Assembly: GCF_003086895.1 (NCBI RefSeq)
Contig: NZ_CP026004.1
Coordinates: 2,268,731-2,332,730, forward strand
Reading direction: 5' to 3'
Source of the DNA: Stenotrophomonas sp. ESTM1D_MKCIP4_1
Lineage (GTDB): Bacteria; Pseudomonadota; Gammaproteobacteria; Xanthomonadales; Xanthomonadaceae
DNA: 64,000 nt
A program made the translations under genes and the position numbers. The notes beneath the pieces were generated by a model. The model saw nothing but the letters and a program-made list of their open reading frames with translations, was not told the DNA's origin and did no database searches. Position 1 is the stretch's first letter. Each line of letters opens with the position of its first letter. Shown piece by piece: positions 25,143 through 35,391 of this stretch.

Positions 25143-27962
25143 GTGGCCCGCCGTTCGAGATCGTCCGTGAACCAGCCTCCTGCTTCCCCGCCGCACGAAA
25201 CCCATGCCACCGACAGCGTGAACATGGCGCTGGCGGCCGGCGCCATCGTCGGCACCTGGTTCTGGGATGTTCCCAACGACCACCTGACCGTTGACGAAGC
25301 GCTGGCCCGCGCGTTCGGCCTCGACCCTGCCCTGGCGCATCGCCGGCTGCAGCTGCACGACGTGCTGGGCGCGGTGCATCCGGACGATCTGCCCGGCCTT
25401 GTGGCCGCCATCGAGCACGCGGTGCAGCACGGCGGTCGCTTCGCGCACCAGTACCGCACACAGGATGCCGAGGGCGGCTATCACTGGCTGGAAAGCATCG
25501 GCCGCGTCGATCTGGATGAGCACGGCCGGGCCACCGGCTTTCCCGGGGTCCTGATCGACATCAGCGAACGACTGCGGGTGCAGGCCGAGCGCGACGAAGC
25601 CCAGGCCCTGCTGCGGTCGTTCGTGGAAGCCGCGCCGGGCGTCATGTACGCCAAGGACCGCCAGGGCCGCCTGCTGATCGGCAACAACGGCGCCACCGAA
25701 CTGATCGGCCGGCCGCCCTCCGAGTACGTCGGGCGCACCGATGCCGAGCTGCTGGGCGATGCGGCGCAGGCCGCGGCGGTCATGGCCACCGATGAGCGCA
25801 TCATGGCCAGCGGCCGCAGCGAACAGCTCGAAGAGGAAATCAATTTCGCCGATGGACGCCGCGCCTGGTGGCTGTCGACCAAGGCGCCGCTGCGCAACGG
25901 TGAGGGCGAAGTGATCGGCCTGGTCGGCACCTCGCTGGACATCACCGACCGCAAGTCCGCCGAGGCCGAGCGCCTCGATATCGAGGAGCGCTACCGGCTG
26001 GCCGCGCAGGCCACCAATGATGCCGTGTGGGACTGGCGCATGGCCGACGGCCACGTGGTCTGGAACGAGGCGCTGTCCAGCCTGTTCGACCACAACCTGA
26101 TGGAAACCAGCGCGCAGTGGTGGCTGGACCATATCCATCCCGAGGACCGTGACCGCATCGACCACAACATCCACGGCGTCATCGAAAGTGATGGCACCAC
26201 GTGGACTGGCGAGTACCGCTTCCGCCGCGCCGATGGCAGTTATGCCGCCGTGCTCGACCGTGGCGCAGTGCTGCGTGATGCCGACGGGCGCCCGTTGCGC
26301 ATGATCGGCGCCATGCTCGACCTGTCCGGGCGCAAGGCGGCCGAAGCCGCGTTGGCCGAGGGCGAGGAGCGCCTGCGCCTGGCCACCGAGGCCGGCGAAC
26401 TCGGGCTCTGGGATCTGGATCTGGTGCAGAACATCCTGCTCTGGCCACCGCGCACCAAGGCGATGTTCGGCATCTCATCCGATGCGGACGTGACGATCGA
26501 GGATTTCCGCGCGGGCCTGCACCCGGATGACCGCGCGGCGACCCTTGCCGCGCTCGACGCATCGGCCGATCCGCAGCGGCGCGCCAACTACGATGTGGAA
26601 TACCGCACCGTCGGCAAGGAAGACGGCATCGTGCGCTGGGTGGCGGCCAAGGGTCGCGGCATTTTCGAGGCGGGCCGCTGCGTACGCATGCTGGGCGTGG
26701 CCATCGACATCACCGCGCGCAAGGCCGCCGATGCGCGCCTGCACGAGCTGAACGAACAGCTGGAGGCGCGGGTACGCGCCGAAGTGGCCGAGCGCATGCG
26801 CGTTGAGGACGTGCTGCGGCAGAGCCGCAAGATGGAAGCGGTCGGCCAGCTCAGCGGTGGCATTGCTCACGATTTCAACAACATGCTGGCCACGGTGATC
26901 GGCCCGCTGGACCTGCTGGCCCTGCGCATCGGCGACAGCGATGCACGCGCGGTGCGCTACATCGAAATGGCCCTGGACGGCGCCCAGCGTGCCGCCCAGC
27001 TGACCCAGCGGCTGCTGGCCTTCTCGCGCCAGCAACCGCTGCAGCCGGTTGCGCTGGATGTGAACCACCTGGTGGCCGGCATGACCGACCTGCTGGTGCA
27101 CTCACTCGGCAGCAGCGTCATCCTGGAAACCGTGCTTGGCGGTGGCAAGTGGTGGACCCACGCCGATGCCAACCAGCTGGAGAACGTCATCCTCAACCTG
27201 GCCGTGAACGCGCGTGATGCGATGCCCGGCGGCGGCCGCCTGACCCTGCAGACCAGCAACCGCAAGATCGACCTGGCCGATGTGGCCGAGCACGGCGGCA
27301 TTCCGGCCGGCGACTACGTACGCATCGCGGTCACCGACACCGGCAGCGGCATGCCGGCCGAGGTGGTGGCACGCGCGTTCGATCCGTTCTTCACCACCAA
27401 GCCGGTCGGCCAGGGCACCGGCCTGGGCCTGTCGCAGGTCTATGGCTTCGTGCAGCAGTCCAATGGCCACGTCCGCCTGCTGTCCACCCCCGGCGCCGGC
27501 ACCACGGTGCTGGTCTACCTGCCGAGGCTGTTGGCCGAGGTGGATGCGCTGCCCATGCCCGCCACCGACGCGGCGCCGCTGTCGGGTGGTGGCGCCGAAC
27601 AGATCCTGGTGGTTGATGATGATGCGGCGGTGCGTGCCTTTTCGGTGGACGCCCTGTCCGAACTGGGCTACCAGGTACTGTCGGCCGACGGCGCTGCCAG
27701 CGCCCTGCTCCTGCTGCAGGCCCATCCCGGCATCGCCCTGCTGTTCACCGACGTAGTGATGCCGGGAGTCAACGGCCGGCAGCTGGCGGACCAGGCGCTG
27801 GCACGGCACCCGCACCTGAAGGTGCTGTTCGCCACCGGCAACAGCCGCAATGCGCTGGTGGACGACGGGGTGCTGGATGCGCACGTACAGTTGATCGGCA
27901 AGCCCTTCACCATCGGTGAACTGGCTACACGCGTGCGCGCGGTGCTGTCGGCGGAGCACTGA
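25143..27962 (+). CDS. Soluble hybrid histidine kinase with four PAS domains
   Basis: About 939 residues with no membrane helix: four PAS/PAC repeats (about 30-150, 155-280, 285-400, 410-535), a coiled coil, HisKA with His576 in GGIAHDFNNML, an HATPase (NLAVNARDAM, GQGTGLGL) and a C-terminal receiver (FTDVVMPGVNG). The kinase core is of the same class as the one at 9233. Both possible starts are GTG (25143 or 25167); 25167 has the more natural N-terminus. The protein probably senses a small cytoplasmic ligand or redox state. No partner regulator gene is adjacent. Confidence 0.92.
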   Translation: MARRSRSSVNQPPASPPHETHATDSVNMALAAGAIVGTWFWDVPNDHLTVDEALARAFGLDPALAHRRLQLHDVLGAVHPDDLPGLVAAIEHAVQHGGRFAHQYRTQDAEGGYHWLESIGRVDLDEHGRATGFPGVLIDISERLRVQAERDEAQALLRSFVEAAPGVMYAKDRQGRLLIGNNGATELIGRPPSEYVGRTDAELLGDAAQAAAVMATDERIMASGRSEQLEEEINFADGRRAWWLSTKAPLRNGEGEVIGLVGTSLDITDRKSAEAERLDIEERYRLAAQATNDAVWDWRMADGHVVWNEALSSLFDHNLMETSAQWWLDHIHPEDRDRIDHNIHGVIESDGTTWTGEYRFRRADGSYAAVLDRGAVLRDADGRPLRMIGAMLDLSGRKAAEAALAEGEERLRLATEAGELGLWDLDLVQNILLWPPRTKAMFGISSDADVTIEDFRAGLHPDDRAATLAALDASADPQRRANYDVEYRTVGKEDGIVRWVAAKGRGIFEAGRCVRMLGVAIDITARKAADARLHELNEQLEARVRAEVAERMRVEDVLRQSRKMEAVGQLSGGIAHDFNNMLATVIGPLDLLALRIGDSDARAVRYIEMALDGAQRAAQLTQRLLAFSRQQPLQPVALDVNHLVAGMTDLLVHSLGSSVILETVLGGGKWWTHADANQLENVILNLAVNARDAMPGGGRLTLQTSNRKIDLADVAEHGGIPAGDYVRIAVTDTGSGMPAEVVARAFDPFFTTKPVGQGTGLGLSQVYGFVQQSNGHVRLLSTPGAGTTVLVYLPRLLAEVDALPMPATDAAPLSGGGAEQILVVDDDAAVRAFSVDALSELGYQVLSADGAASALLLLQAHPGIALLFTDVVMPGVNGRQLADQALARHPHLKVLFATGNSRNALVDDGVLDAHVQLIGKPFTIGELATRVRAVLSAEH

Positions 27963-28342
27963 GTCTCAGCGCGGCAGCTCGGGCAGCATGGCCACCGCGC
28001 CCCGGATCAGCGCCAGCATGCCCAGCTCGAATTCAGCCGTCGCTGCCGCTGCGTCATACTGGCCGTGTGTATCGCCAGGCAGGGTCCTGGCCTGGGCCTG
28101 GCGCAGTTTTCCGGCCACACCAGCGTGGCCGCCGGGGTGCTGGTGGTGGCCATGGCCCTGCACCTGCGCCCGCGCAGCTGACCTTTAGCGCAGCGCCGGG
28201 CCATGTGCGGTGGTTGGGGCGACCCGCCGTCGTCCATCCTCACATCGACCCGGCCTGCCCGGCACTATCCTCTGCCCTGCAGGGCCTTGCCTCCCTGCAT
28301 GCGCCAAGGCGGCTGCAATGCTGCCCCAACGAGGATTCAACG
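27963..28342. other. Intergenic region with possible gene remnant
   Basis: 380 bases without a convincing gene. The reading frame of the preceding kinase continues after its stop to 28181, and its last 28 codons read like genuine protein (GLAQFSGHTSVAAGVLVVAM, then a basic end). The minus strand has a 65-codon frame (28163-27966) with an implausible histidine-rich N-terminus. I see no family match for either, so this may be the remnant of a lost gene. Confidence 0.35.
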
Positions 28343-28975
28343 ATGGCCACGCGCTTTCCGTATCCAAGGCTGCTGGCACTGTGCGGCCTTGCCATGCCTG
28401 TCATTGCCGGGGCGCAGGATGCTGCTTCCGGCGTTGTCCAGGCCAGCACCACGCACTCGTCCAGCACGTCCAGCACCAGCGAAACCGTTCGCTCGACCAC
28501 GGCCAGCGACCCACCGCAATCCGCTGTCGGCAGCGGCAACGCGATCACGACCGAAACCACAACCACAGGCAACTCGCGTTCGAGCTCGCGCAGCGACAAC
28601 AGCAGCGTCGAACTGGATATCGGCTACCACAGGGAGGATGACGATGACCTGGACGGTGATCGCCGCCACGGCCGCATGCCGTCGCGCGAAGACTATCTGT
28701 TTGGTGACTGGACGCTGGGCCAGGAAAACGGCAGCAGCTGCACCATCACCCTGAAGGACAGCCCGTGGTTCGGCGGCTACGGCGCGTGGGTGCCGGCCGG
28801 CTGTCCCGACGGCTTCTTCGCGGTCAACCGCTGGCTGCTGTCAGGCAACCAGCTGCTGCTGACCGATACCAACAACCAGGTCATCGGGCGCTTCCGTTCC
28901 AGCGGTGGCGGACGCTGGTCCGGCCACCGCGAATCGGACGGCGCCCGCCTCTACCTTAACCCCGCGCGGCGCTGA
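28343..28975 (+). CDS. Inh/AprI-like secreted protein with Ser/Thr-rich linker
   Basis: 210 residues. A signal peptide (1-24, ending AGAQ) is followed by a long Ser/Thr-rich low-complexity stretch (about 32-85) and an acidic patch (HREDDDDLDGD). The C-terminal domain (115-210) begins 'DYLFGDWTL' and has a two-cysteine pattern, W-rich strands and a G-x-R-F turn, like the Inh/AprI metalloprotease inhibitor fold. Inhibition of a secreted protease is possible but unproven. The long linker is unusual for that family. Confidence 0.65.
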   Translation: MATRFPYPRLLALCGLAMPVIAGAQDAASGVVQASTTHSSSTSSTSETVRSTTASDPPQSAVGSGNAITTETTTTGNSRSSSRSDNSSVELDIGYHREDDDDLDGDRRHGRMPSREDYLFGDWTLGQENGSSCTITLKDSPWFGGYGAWVPAGCPDGFFAVNRWLLSGNQLLLTDTNNQVIGRFRSSGGGRWSGHRESDGARLYLNPARR

Positions 28976-29044
28976 CCCTGCTGTACACGCGGCACGGACG
29001 CCGCGCACCGCACCATGGGCCGTCCGTTCCCTTCGCAACCTGAC

Positions 29045-29995
29045 ATGGCCGCTCCCACAGGCTCGCGCCTGGTCGTCTACGCCGCACTGCTCGGCAATCT
29101 CGCCATTGCCATCGCCAAGTTCATTGCCGCCGGTATTTCCGGCAGTTCGGCCATGCTCAGCGAAGGCGTGCATTCGCTGGTCGACACGCTCAACGAGATC
29201 CTCCTGCTGTACGGTCTGCACCGCGCGGAGAAATCGCCCGACACGCTGCACCCCTTCGGCTATGGGCGCGAGCTGTACTTCTGGAGCTTCATCGTCGCCC
29301 TGCTGGTGTTTGCCGCGGGTGCGGGCGTATCGGCCTACGAAGGCATCCAGCATATCCGCCACCCGGAGCCGGCCACGCACCACGTGCTGAGCTACACGGT
29401 GCTGGGGGTCTCGCTGCTGTTCGAGGGCACCTCGTGGTACATCGCGCTGCGCGAGTTCCGCCGCAGCAAGGGGCGCATGGGCTATTTCGAGGCGTTCAGG
29501 CGCAGCAAGGATCCCTCCACCTTCACCGTCCTGCTGGAAGACAGCGCCGGGCTGCTGGGCCTGGGGTTTGCCCTCGCCGGCCTGCTGGCGGCGCAGTTGC
29601 TGGACATGCCGATGCTCGACGGCGTCGCATCGCTGTGCATCGCCGCCGTCCTCGCCGTCACCGCGTTCCTGCTGGCACGCGAAACCAAGGGGCTGCTGGT
29701 GGGAGAGCCGGCACATCCTGCGGTGGCCCAGCGGATCATGGCGGTGGCGGAAACCGATCCCGACCTGCTGCGTGCCAATGGCGTGACCACCATGCAGATG
29801 GGGCCGGAACAGGTCGTGGCCATGCTCAGCGCCGAATTCGAGGATGATCGGCGCACACCACAGATCGAAGCCTGCATCACCCGTATCGAGACGGCGGTCA
29901 AGGACGAATTTCCCGAACTGGTGGCACTGTTCGTCAAACCGCAGACTCCGGAAGTGTTCGCCGCTCGGCTGGCAGCGCTGAGAAGAACCACCTGA
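29045..29995 (+). CDS. Cation diffusion facilitator (CDF) transporter
   Basis: A 316-residue protein with about six membrane helices. The metal-site motifs of CDF pumps are present: SEGVHSLVDTLNE in helix 2 and EDSAGLLGLG in helix 5, with HPFGYGRELYFW after helix 2. This helix 2/3 sequence resembles the ZnT9-like branch. Divalent-cation export, most likely zinc, is expected, but the substrate is not proven. ATG 29045 fits the family start; an in-frame ATG at 29015 adds ten residues. Confidence 0.9.
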   Translation: MAAPTGSRLVVYAALLGNLAIAIAKFIAAGISGSSAMLSEGVHSLVDTLNEILLLYGLHRAEKSPDTLHPFGYGRELYFWSFIVALLVFAAGAGVSAYEGIQHIRHPEPATHHVLSYTVLGVSLLFEGTSWYIALREFRRSKGRMGYFEAFRRSKDPSTFTVLLEDSAGLLGLGFALAGLLAAQLLDMPMLDGVASLCIAAVLAVTAFLLARETKGLLVGEPAHPAVAQRIMAVAETDPDLLRANGVTTMQMGPEQVVAMLSAEFEDDRRTPQIEACITRIETAVKDEFPELVALFVKPQTPEVFAARLAALRRTT

Positions 29996-30064
29996 CACCC
30001 GCGCCGACCAGACTCACGCGGGCGTCACCCGAAAACGCGGAATGCTAACACCCCCCTCTTTAGC

Positions 30065-31855
30065 GTGGGGCCTGCCCCGCTCTTCCCGACTGAAGCCCGC
30101 GCGCCAGCCATGGATGAAGCTTTCCGACTCTGCGAAATCAACCGACTGGGCGTGCTCGACACGCCTTCCGAACCGGTCTTCGATGCCATCGTCGCCGCCG
30201 CCCAAGCTGCCACAGGCATGCCGATGGGGCTGATCTCCATCGTTGACCAGCATCGGCAGTGGTTCAAGTCCAACATCGGCCTGCCCGGCACCACGGAAAC
30301 CCCCCGCGACATTTCCTTCTGCACCCACGCCATCCAACGCGATGCGCTGATGGAAATCCCCGATGCGCACCAGGACCCGCTGTTCGCCACCAACCCGCTG
30401 GTCACCGGTGGCCCCCGCATCCGCCACTACGCCGGCATCCCCTTGGGCACGGCGCACGGCGCCCGCATCGGCACGCTTTGCCTGCTCGATACGCTGCCTG
30501 GCGTGCTCTCGCCCTCACAGCGCGAGCTGATGGTGCATCTTGGCCGGGTCACCACGCAGGTACTGGAACAGCGCGCCGCGCTGCTGCAGAAAGTCGAGCA
30601 GGCGCAGCATCTGCACGATGATCTCAAGCGTAGCGAGGATTTTCTCGAACGCACCAATACCGCTGCCAGGGTGGGCGGCTGGGAACTGGACCTGACCAGC
30701 AACGAGGTGCGCTGGACCCGCGAAACCAAGCAGATCCACGGCGTCCGTTCCAGCTACCAGCCGACACTGGACAGTGCCCTGTCTTTCTACCGCCAGGACA
30801 GCCGCGCCATCATCCAGGCCTCGGTGCAGCGCTGCATCGAGATGGGCACACCGTGGGAGGTGCAGCTGCCGATGACCACCGCCGACGGACGCGCGATCTG
30901 GACCCGCGTGGTCGGCAGCCGGCAGCAGATCGAGGGGCGGCCACGCCTGGTCGGGGCCATCCAGGACATCACCGAAGAACGCGCCGTACTGGACGCGCTG
31001 GAAGCCAGCGAAGTGCGCTACCGGCGCCTGTTCCACTACAGCCTGGGCCTGATCTGCACGCATACCCTTGATGGCACCCTCACCTCGGTGAACCCGGCGG
31101 CGGTGCAGTCGCTGGGCTTTCCTGAAAGCCAGATGGTGGGCCGCAGCCTGTGCGACCTGATGCCGCCGGAGAAGCGCGATGCCTTCAAGGCCTATCTGGC
31201 ACGCATCGCGACCAACCACACCGATGCCGGCGTCATTGAACTGATGGCGGCCGACGGCAGCCGGCGCTACTGGGCGTACAACAACGTGCTGGACAGCGAA
31301 GCCCACCCGCCGTTCGTGCTGGGCCACGCGCAGGACGTCACCGCGCTGCGCCAGCAGGAAGAGCGCCTGCGTGAACTGTCCCTGCGCGACCCGCTGACGC
31401 TGTGCCACAACCGCCGCTTCCTGCATCGGCTGGAACAGCTGGAAACCGAATCCTGGGCCTGCGTGGTGTTCGATCTGGACCACTTCAAACAGGTCAATGA
31501 CACCCAGGGCCATCGCCGCGGCGACGCCATCCTGGTCGAGTTTGCCTCATTCTTACGTTCCCCCCTGGGCGCGGGCGAGAACGAAATCAGGTTGGGCGGG
31601 GACGAGTTCATGGTCGTGCTGGTGCAGCCCGCACCGGAGCGCCTGCAGGCGCTGCTGGACTGGTACGGATCCAACGCCGGGCTGGCCCCCATCGCGTTTT
31701 CCATGGGGGCAGCCACGCACGCACGCGGCGAGGCCGTGGCCGACACCATCCACCGGGCCGACAATGGCCTCTACAGCACCCGCGAGCGGGTCCGCCGGGG
31801 CAACCGCGATGCCGGCGCGGGGGCGCCTGATACGACCGCGTCCACACCGGATTGA
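30065..31855 (+). CDS. GAF-PAS-PAS-GGDEF sensor diguanylate cyclase
   Basis: 596 residues: a GAF domain (about 20-180) beginning with LGVLDTPSEPVFDAIV, two PAS domains (about 200-430) and a GGDEF domain. The active site reads LGGDEF (Gly511-Phe515) and the nucleotide region VVFDLDHFKQVNDTQGH is intact, so cyclic-di-GMP synthesis is expected. I see no RxxD inhibitory site five residues before GGDEF. The GTG at 30065 gives the usual 'PAPL-TEAR' N-terminus; ATG 30110 is the alternative. The protein appears cytoplasmic. Confidence 0.92.
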   Translation: MGPAPLFPTEARAPAMDEAFRLCEINRLGVLDTPSEPVFDAIVAAAQAATGMPMGLISIVDQHRQWFKSNIGLPGTTETPRDISFCTHAIQRDALMEIPDAHQDPLFATNPLVTGGPRIRHYAGIPLGTAHGARIGTLCLLDTLPGVLSPSQRELMVHLGRVTTQVLEQRAALLQKVEQAQHLHDDLKRSEDFLERTNTAARVGGWELDLTSNEVRWTRETKQIHGVRSSYQPTLDSALSFYRQDSRAIIQASVQRCIEMGTPWEVQLPMTTADGRAIWTRVVGSRQQIEGRPRLVGAIQDITEERAVLDALEASEVRYRRLFHYSLGLICTHTLDGTLTSVNPAAVQSLGFPESQMVGRSLCDLMPPEKRDAFKAYLARIATNHTDAGVIELMAADGSRRYWAYNNVLDSEAHPPFVLGHAQDVTALRQQEERLRELSLRDPLTLCHNRRFLHRLEQLETESWACVVFDLDHFKQVNDTQGHRRGDAILVEFASFLRSPLGAGENEIRLGGDEFMVVLVQPAPERLQALLDWYGSNAGLAPIAFSMGAATHARGEAVADTIHRADNGLYSTRERVRRGNRDAGAGAPDTTASTPD

Positions 31856-31922
31856 GCCGTCCATCACGCCACGCATCCCGCGCTGCGGGCACTCTGTCAC
31901 CAGGCTTCACGGAGATACCCCC

Positions 31923-32216
31923 ATGCCCAATACCGGTCGATTCTTCGTACTGGCCCTCGACGCCGACAGGGATCCGGCAGGCGCCATTGTCGATGTCCGT
32001 TCAATGGCCCTGCGCTGCGAGGCCTGTGGCGAGGTCACCCGTTCCGAGGGTGCTCAGATCGCCCGCTTGAATGGCGGCACCATCCTGTCCTGCGCCCAGT
32101 GCGGCGCCACCCAGGCGGTGGCCAATGCGCGGCTGCAGGAGTGCGATCACGTAATGGCCACTGCCGCACCGGTCAGCGCGGGTCGCATGCCATTGCCCGG
32201 ACGCAGGCGCAGCTGA
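31923..32216 (+). CDS. Small zinc-ribbon-like protein, paralogue of the one at 5960
   Basis: 97 residues with two CxxC pairs, CEAC and CAQC, 26 residues apart, a probable zinc site. It shares the start, spacing and several blocks with the protein at 5960-6214. A clean GGAG site precedes the ATG. Function unknown. The two copies lie next to light or redox signalling genes (bphP and a sensor cyclase), which may be chance. Confidence 0.8.
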   Translation: MPNTGRFFVLALDADRDPAGAIVDVRSMALRCEACGEVTRSEGAQIARLNGGTILSCAQCGATQAVANARLQECDHVMATAAPVSAGRMPLPGRRRS

Positions 32217-32231
32217 CCGTCGCCGCGTCGT

Positions 32232-33341
32232 TCAGGGCGCGTCGCTGGGCCCGAACAGGAACGCGCTCATACGCTGCAGCTCATCCTCCAGCGCAGTGCG
32301 GAAGGCGACCTCGCGCGGTGGTTTGCCTTTGGCATAGCCAACGTCCGTCTGCAGGCTGCCATTGCGCGCACTGATGTTGGCCCAGCCGATCACCTGGTCG
32401 CGCCACAGCAAGGGCAGCGCGTAGTAGCCGAACTGGCGCTTCGCCGCAGGGGTATAAGCCTCGAACTTGTACACCCAGCCCCACAGCCGCTCAAAGCGTC
32501 GGCGGTCCCAGACCACCGGATCAAACGGGGCCAGCAACCGCACGCGTTCCTGCGACAGGAAGCGCCGCGAACGCGGGTTCTCTTCTACCGGCCAGTACCA
32601 GGTCATGCCATCCACCGTGGCGCTGGCCAGCGTGTTCCGTGCATCACGCAGCGCCTGCTGCAGCGGCACGGCCAGATGCGGGGCGCCATAGCCCAGCAGG
32701 CGCACCAGGTAGGTCAGGCTGGCAGCGGGCAGTGGCGCGTAGGTACCCACCACCAGATCAATCAGGGCCGAGGCGCGTTGTGCCTGCGCCGCCGTGCCCG
32801 TTTCGGCTTCGGCATGGGCCGCCACACTGTAGATGCGGGTACCGCTGTCGCGCCGCTGCACGCGCAGCATGCCGCGGTAATGCATGCCGTCGAGCAGGTG
32901 TGTGCTGGCATTGCTGGTGCCGCCCCAGTAGTTGGTCACCCGGCCATGAGCGAAGGCCTGGTCCACCTCGCGCGGATGCACGCTGCCGCGCGCCTGCACG
33001 AATTGCAGTACCTCGCTGGCCTTGCGCACGGTGGTGGTATCCCACACCCGGGATGACACCCGCGGATGCATCAGTGCCAGATGCTCGCGCGGCAGGAAGC
33101 CGTAGTTCACCAGGCAGTCCTCTTCCACCGGCAGCCGCGCATAGCGCCGTTCCAGATCACCGGCCTGGTAGCCCTTCACCCGGTGCCGCAGGATCAGGTC
33201 CTGCGCACGGGCCGGCGCCCGGATAGGGTCGGCCTGCACGAACCCTAGCCGACGAATCGCCGCCAGCAGGGTGGTCGGGGTGAACAGCGTGCGCGCCACC
33301 GCGTAGCGGCGCAGGTCGTCAAGGCGGGGCGTGGCGGGCAT
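32232..33341 (-). CDS. YcaQ/AlkX-like winged-helix DNA glycosylase
   Basis: A 369-residue protein of the HTH_42/DUF1006 family. The catalytic motif reads GFVQADPI, that is Q-x-D as in Escherichia coli YcaQ (AlkX) rather than Q-x-Q of AlkZ. The family unhooks interstrand crosslinks and removes bulky alkylated bases. Other family blocks are 'ARAQDLILRHRV', 'NYWGG', and 'RLLAPFDPVVWDR'. It stands alone on the minus strand, convergent to the small zinc-ribbon gene. Confidence 0.9.
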   Translation of the reverse strand: MPATPRLDDLRRYAVARTLFTPTTLLAAIRRLGFVQADPIRAPARAQDLILRHRVKGYQAGDLERRYARLPVEEDCLVNYGFLPREHLALMHPRVSSRVWDTTTVRKASEVLQFVQARGSVHPREVDQAFAHGRVTNYWGGTSNASTHLLDGMHYRGMLRVQRRDSGTRIYSVAAHAEAETGTAAQAQRASALIDLVVGTYAPLPAASLTYLVRLLGYGAPHLAVPLQQALRDARNTLASATVDGMTWYWPVEENPRSRRFLSQERVRLLAPFDPVVWDRRRFERLWGWVYKFEAYTPAAKRQFGYYALPLLWRDQVIGWANISARNGSLQTDVGYAKGKPPREVAFRTALEDELQRMSAFLFGPSDAP

Positions 33342-33432
33342 GCCCCATTGTAGGCTCAGGCAGGCGTGACGCCCGTCAACAGCGCCGACGCGGCAGCGCT
33401 ATGCTTGTCGTTTCTGACACGGTCACACGCCC

Positions 33433-34398
33433 ATGCGCACGCTCTATCCACCCATCGCGCCCTTCCGTGAGCACACCCTGGCCGTGGATGCGCTGCATAC
33501 GCTGCATATCGAGGAGTGCGGCAACCCCGACGGCATCCCCGCCGTGTTCCTGCATGGTGGCCCGGGTGCCGGCGTCTCGCCCACGCATCGACGGTTCTTC
33601 GACCCCGCGCGCTACCGCATCGTGCTGATCGACCAGCGTGGATGCGGTCGCTCCACGCCGTTTGGCGAACTGCGTGACAACACGACCGCGCACCTGGTGG
33701 CTGACATCGAACGCGTGCGCGTGCATCTGGGCATCGAACGTTGGCTGGTGTTTGGTGGTTCCTGGGGTTCGACCCTGGCACTGGCCTACGCGCAGGCCCA
33801 TCCTGAACACGCAACCGGTGTGATCGTGCGTGGCGTGTACCTGGGCCGCGCCGAAGAAAACGCCTGGTTCAATCAGGCCGATGGGGGCGCCCGCTGGATC
33901 TTCCCCGAGCGCTGGGCGCGCTACGAAGCCCATATTCCCGAGGACGAACGGGGCGATCTGATCGCCGCCTACTGGAAGCGCCTGGACAGCGAAGATCCCG
34001 ACGAACGCGTTGCTGCCGCCATGGCCTGGCTGGGCTGGGAGGACAACGCCGCCACGCTCGCCCATGACGTCGATGCCGTCTCCGATGATGATCCGCAGGA
34101 GACGCTGGCCAAGGCGCGTATCGAGGCGCACTACTTCCGCCACAACGCCTTCCTCGAACATGGCCAGCTGCTGCGCGACGTGGACCGCATCCGTCATCTG
34201 CCCGGCGTGATCGTGCAGGGCCGCTACGACATCATCTGCCCGGCGCGCAGCGCGTGGGACCTGTCCTGCGCCTGGCCGGAAGCGCAGCTGCAGATGGTGC
34301 TGTCCGGGCACAGCGCCACCGAACCCGCCACTACCGATGCGCTGGTACGCGCGACCGATGCGTTTGCAGACCGTCATCTGCGCTTATCGGAGCCATGA
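33433..34398 (+). CDS. pip: Proline iminopeptidase
   Basis: A 321-residue alpha/beta hydrolase that removes N-terminal proline from peptides. It has the oxyanion motif HGGPGAG, nucleophile Ser in GGSWGSTLAL, catalytic Asp in QGRYDIICP and His in SGHSATEP. The family block DQRGCGRSTP is intact. No signal peptide is seen, so it is cytoplasmic. Length and motifs are normal. Confidence 0.96.
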   Translation: MRTLYPPIAPFREHTLAVDALHTLHIEECGNPDGIPAVFLHGGPGAGVSPTHRRFFDPARYRIVLIDQRGCGRSTPFGELRDNTTAHLVADIERVRVHLGIERWLVFGGSWGSTLALAYAQAHPEHATGVIVRGVYLGRAEENAWFNQADGGARWIFPERWARYEAHIPEDERGDLIAAYWKRLDSEDPDERVAAAMAWLGWEDNAATLAHDVDAVSDDDPQETLAKARIEAHYFRHNAFLEHGQLLRDVDRIRHLPGVIVQGRYDIICPARSAWDLSCAWPEAQLQMVLSGHSATEPATTDALVRATDAFADRHLRLSEP

Positions 34399-35319
<921 letters not shown>

Positions 35320-35326
35320 CCCCACC

Positions 35327-35352
35327 GTAGAGTCGAGCTTGCTCGACTCTAC
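35327..35352 (+). repeat. GTAG-headed REP palindrome
   Basis: GTAG then AGTCGAGC-tt-GCTCGACT and a closing CTAC, a near-perfect hairpin 8 bases after blaL1. It may also end transcription. A shorter related piece lies at about 35378-35394. Confidence 0.75.
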
Positions 35353-35391
35353 AAAGTCGGGTGCCATTCGCAACGTCGACCTCGCTCGACC

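Noticed and set aside
27966..28163. 65-codon minus-strand frame as a small gene
   Set aside because: The histidine/glycine-rich N-terminus and lack of a ribosome site or family match make it unlikely; kept only as part of the gap description.
31852..31922. Further RpoE-type promoter before the zinc-ribbon gene at 31923
   Set aside because: A GCATCC sequence is present, but no GCGTA lies at the right distance.
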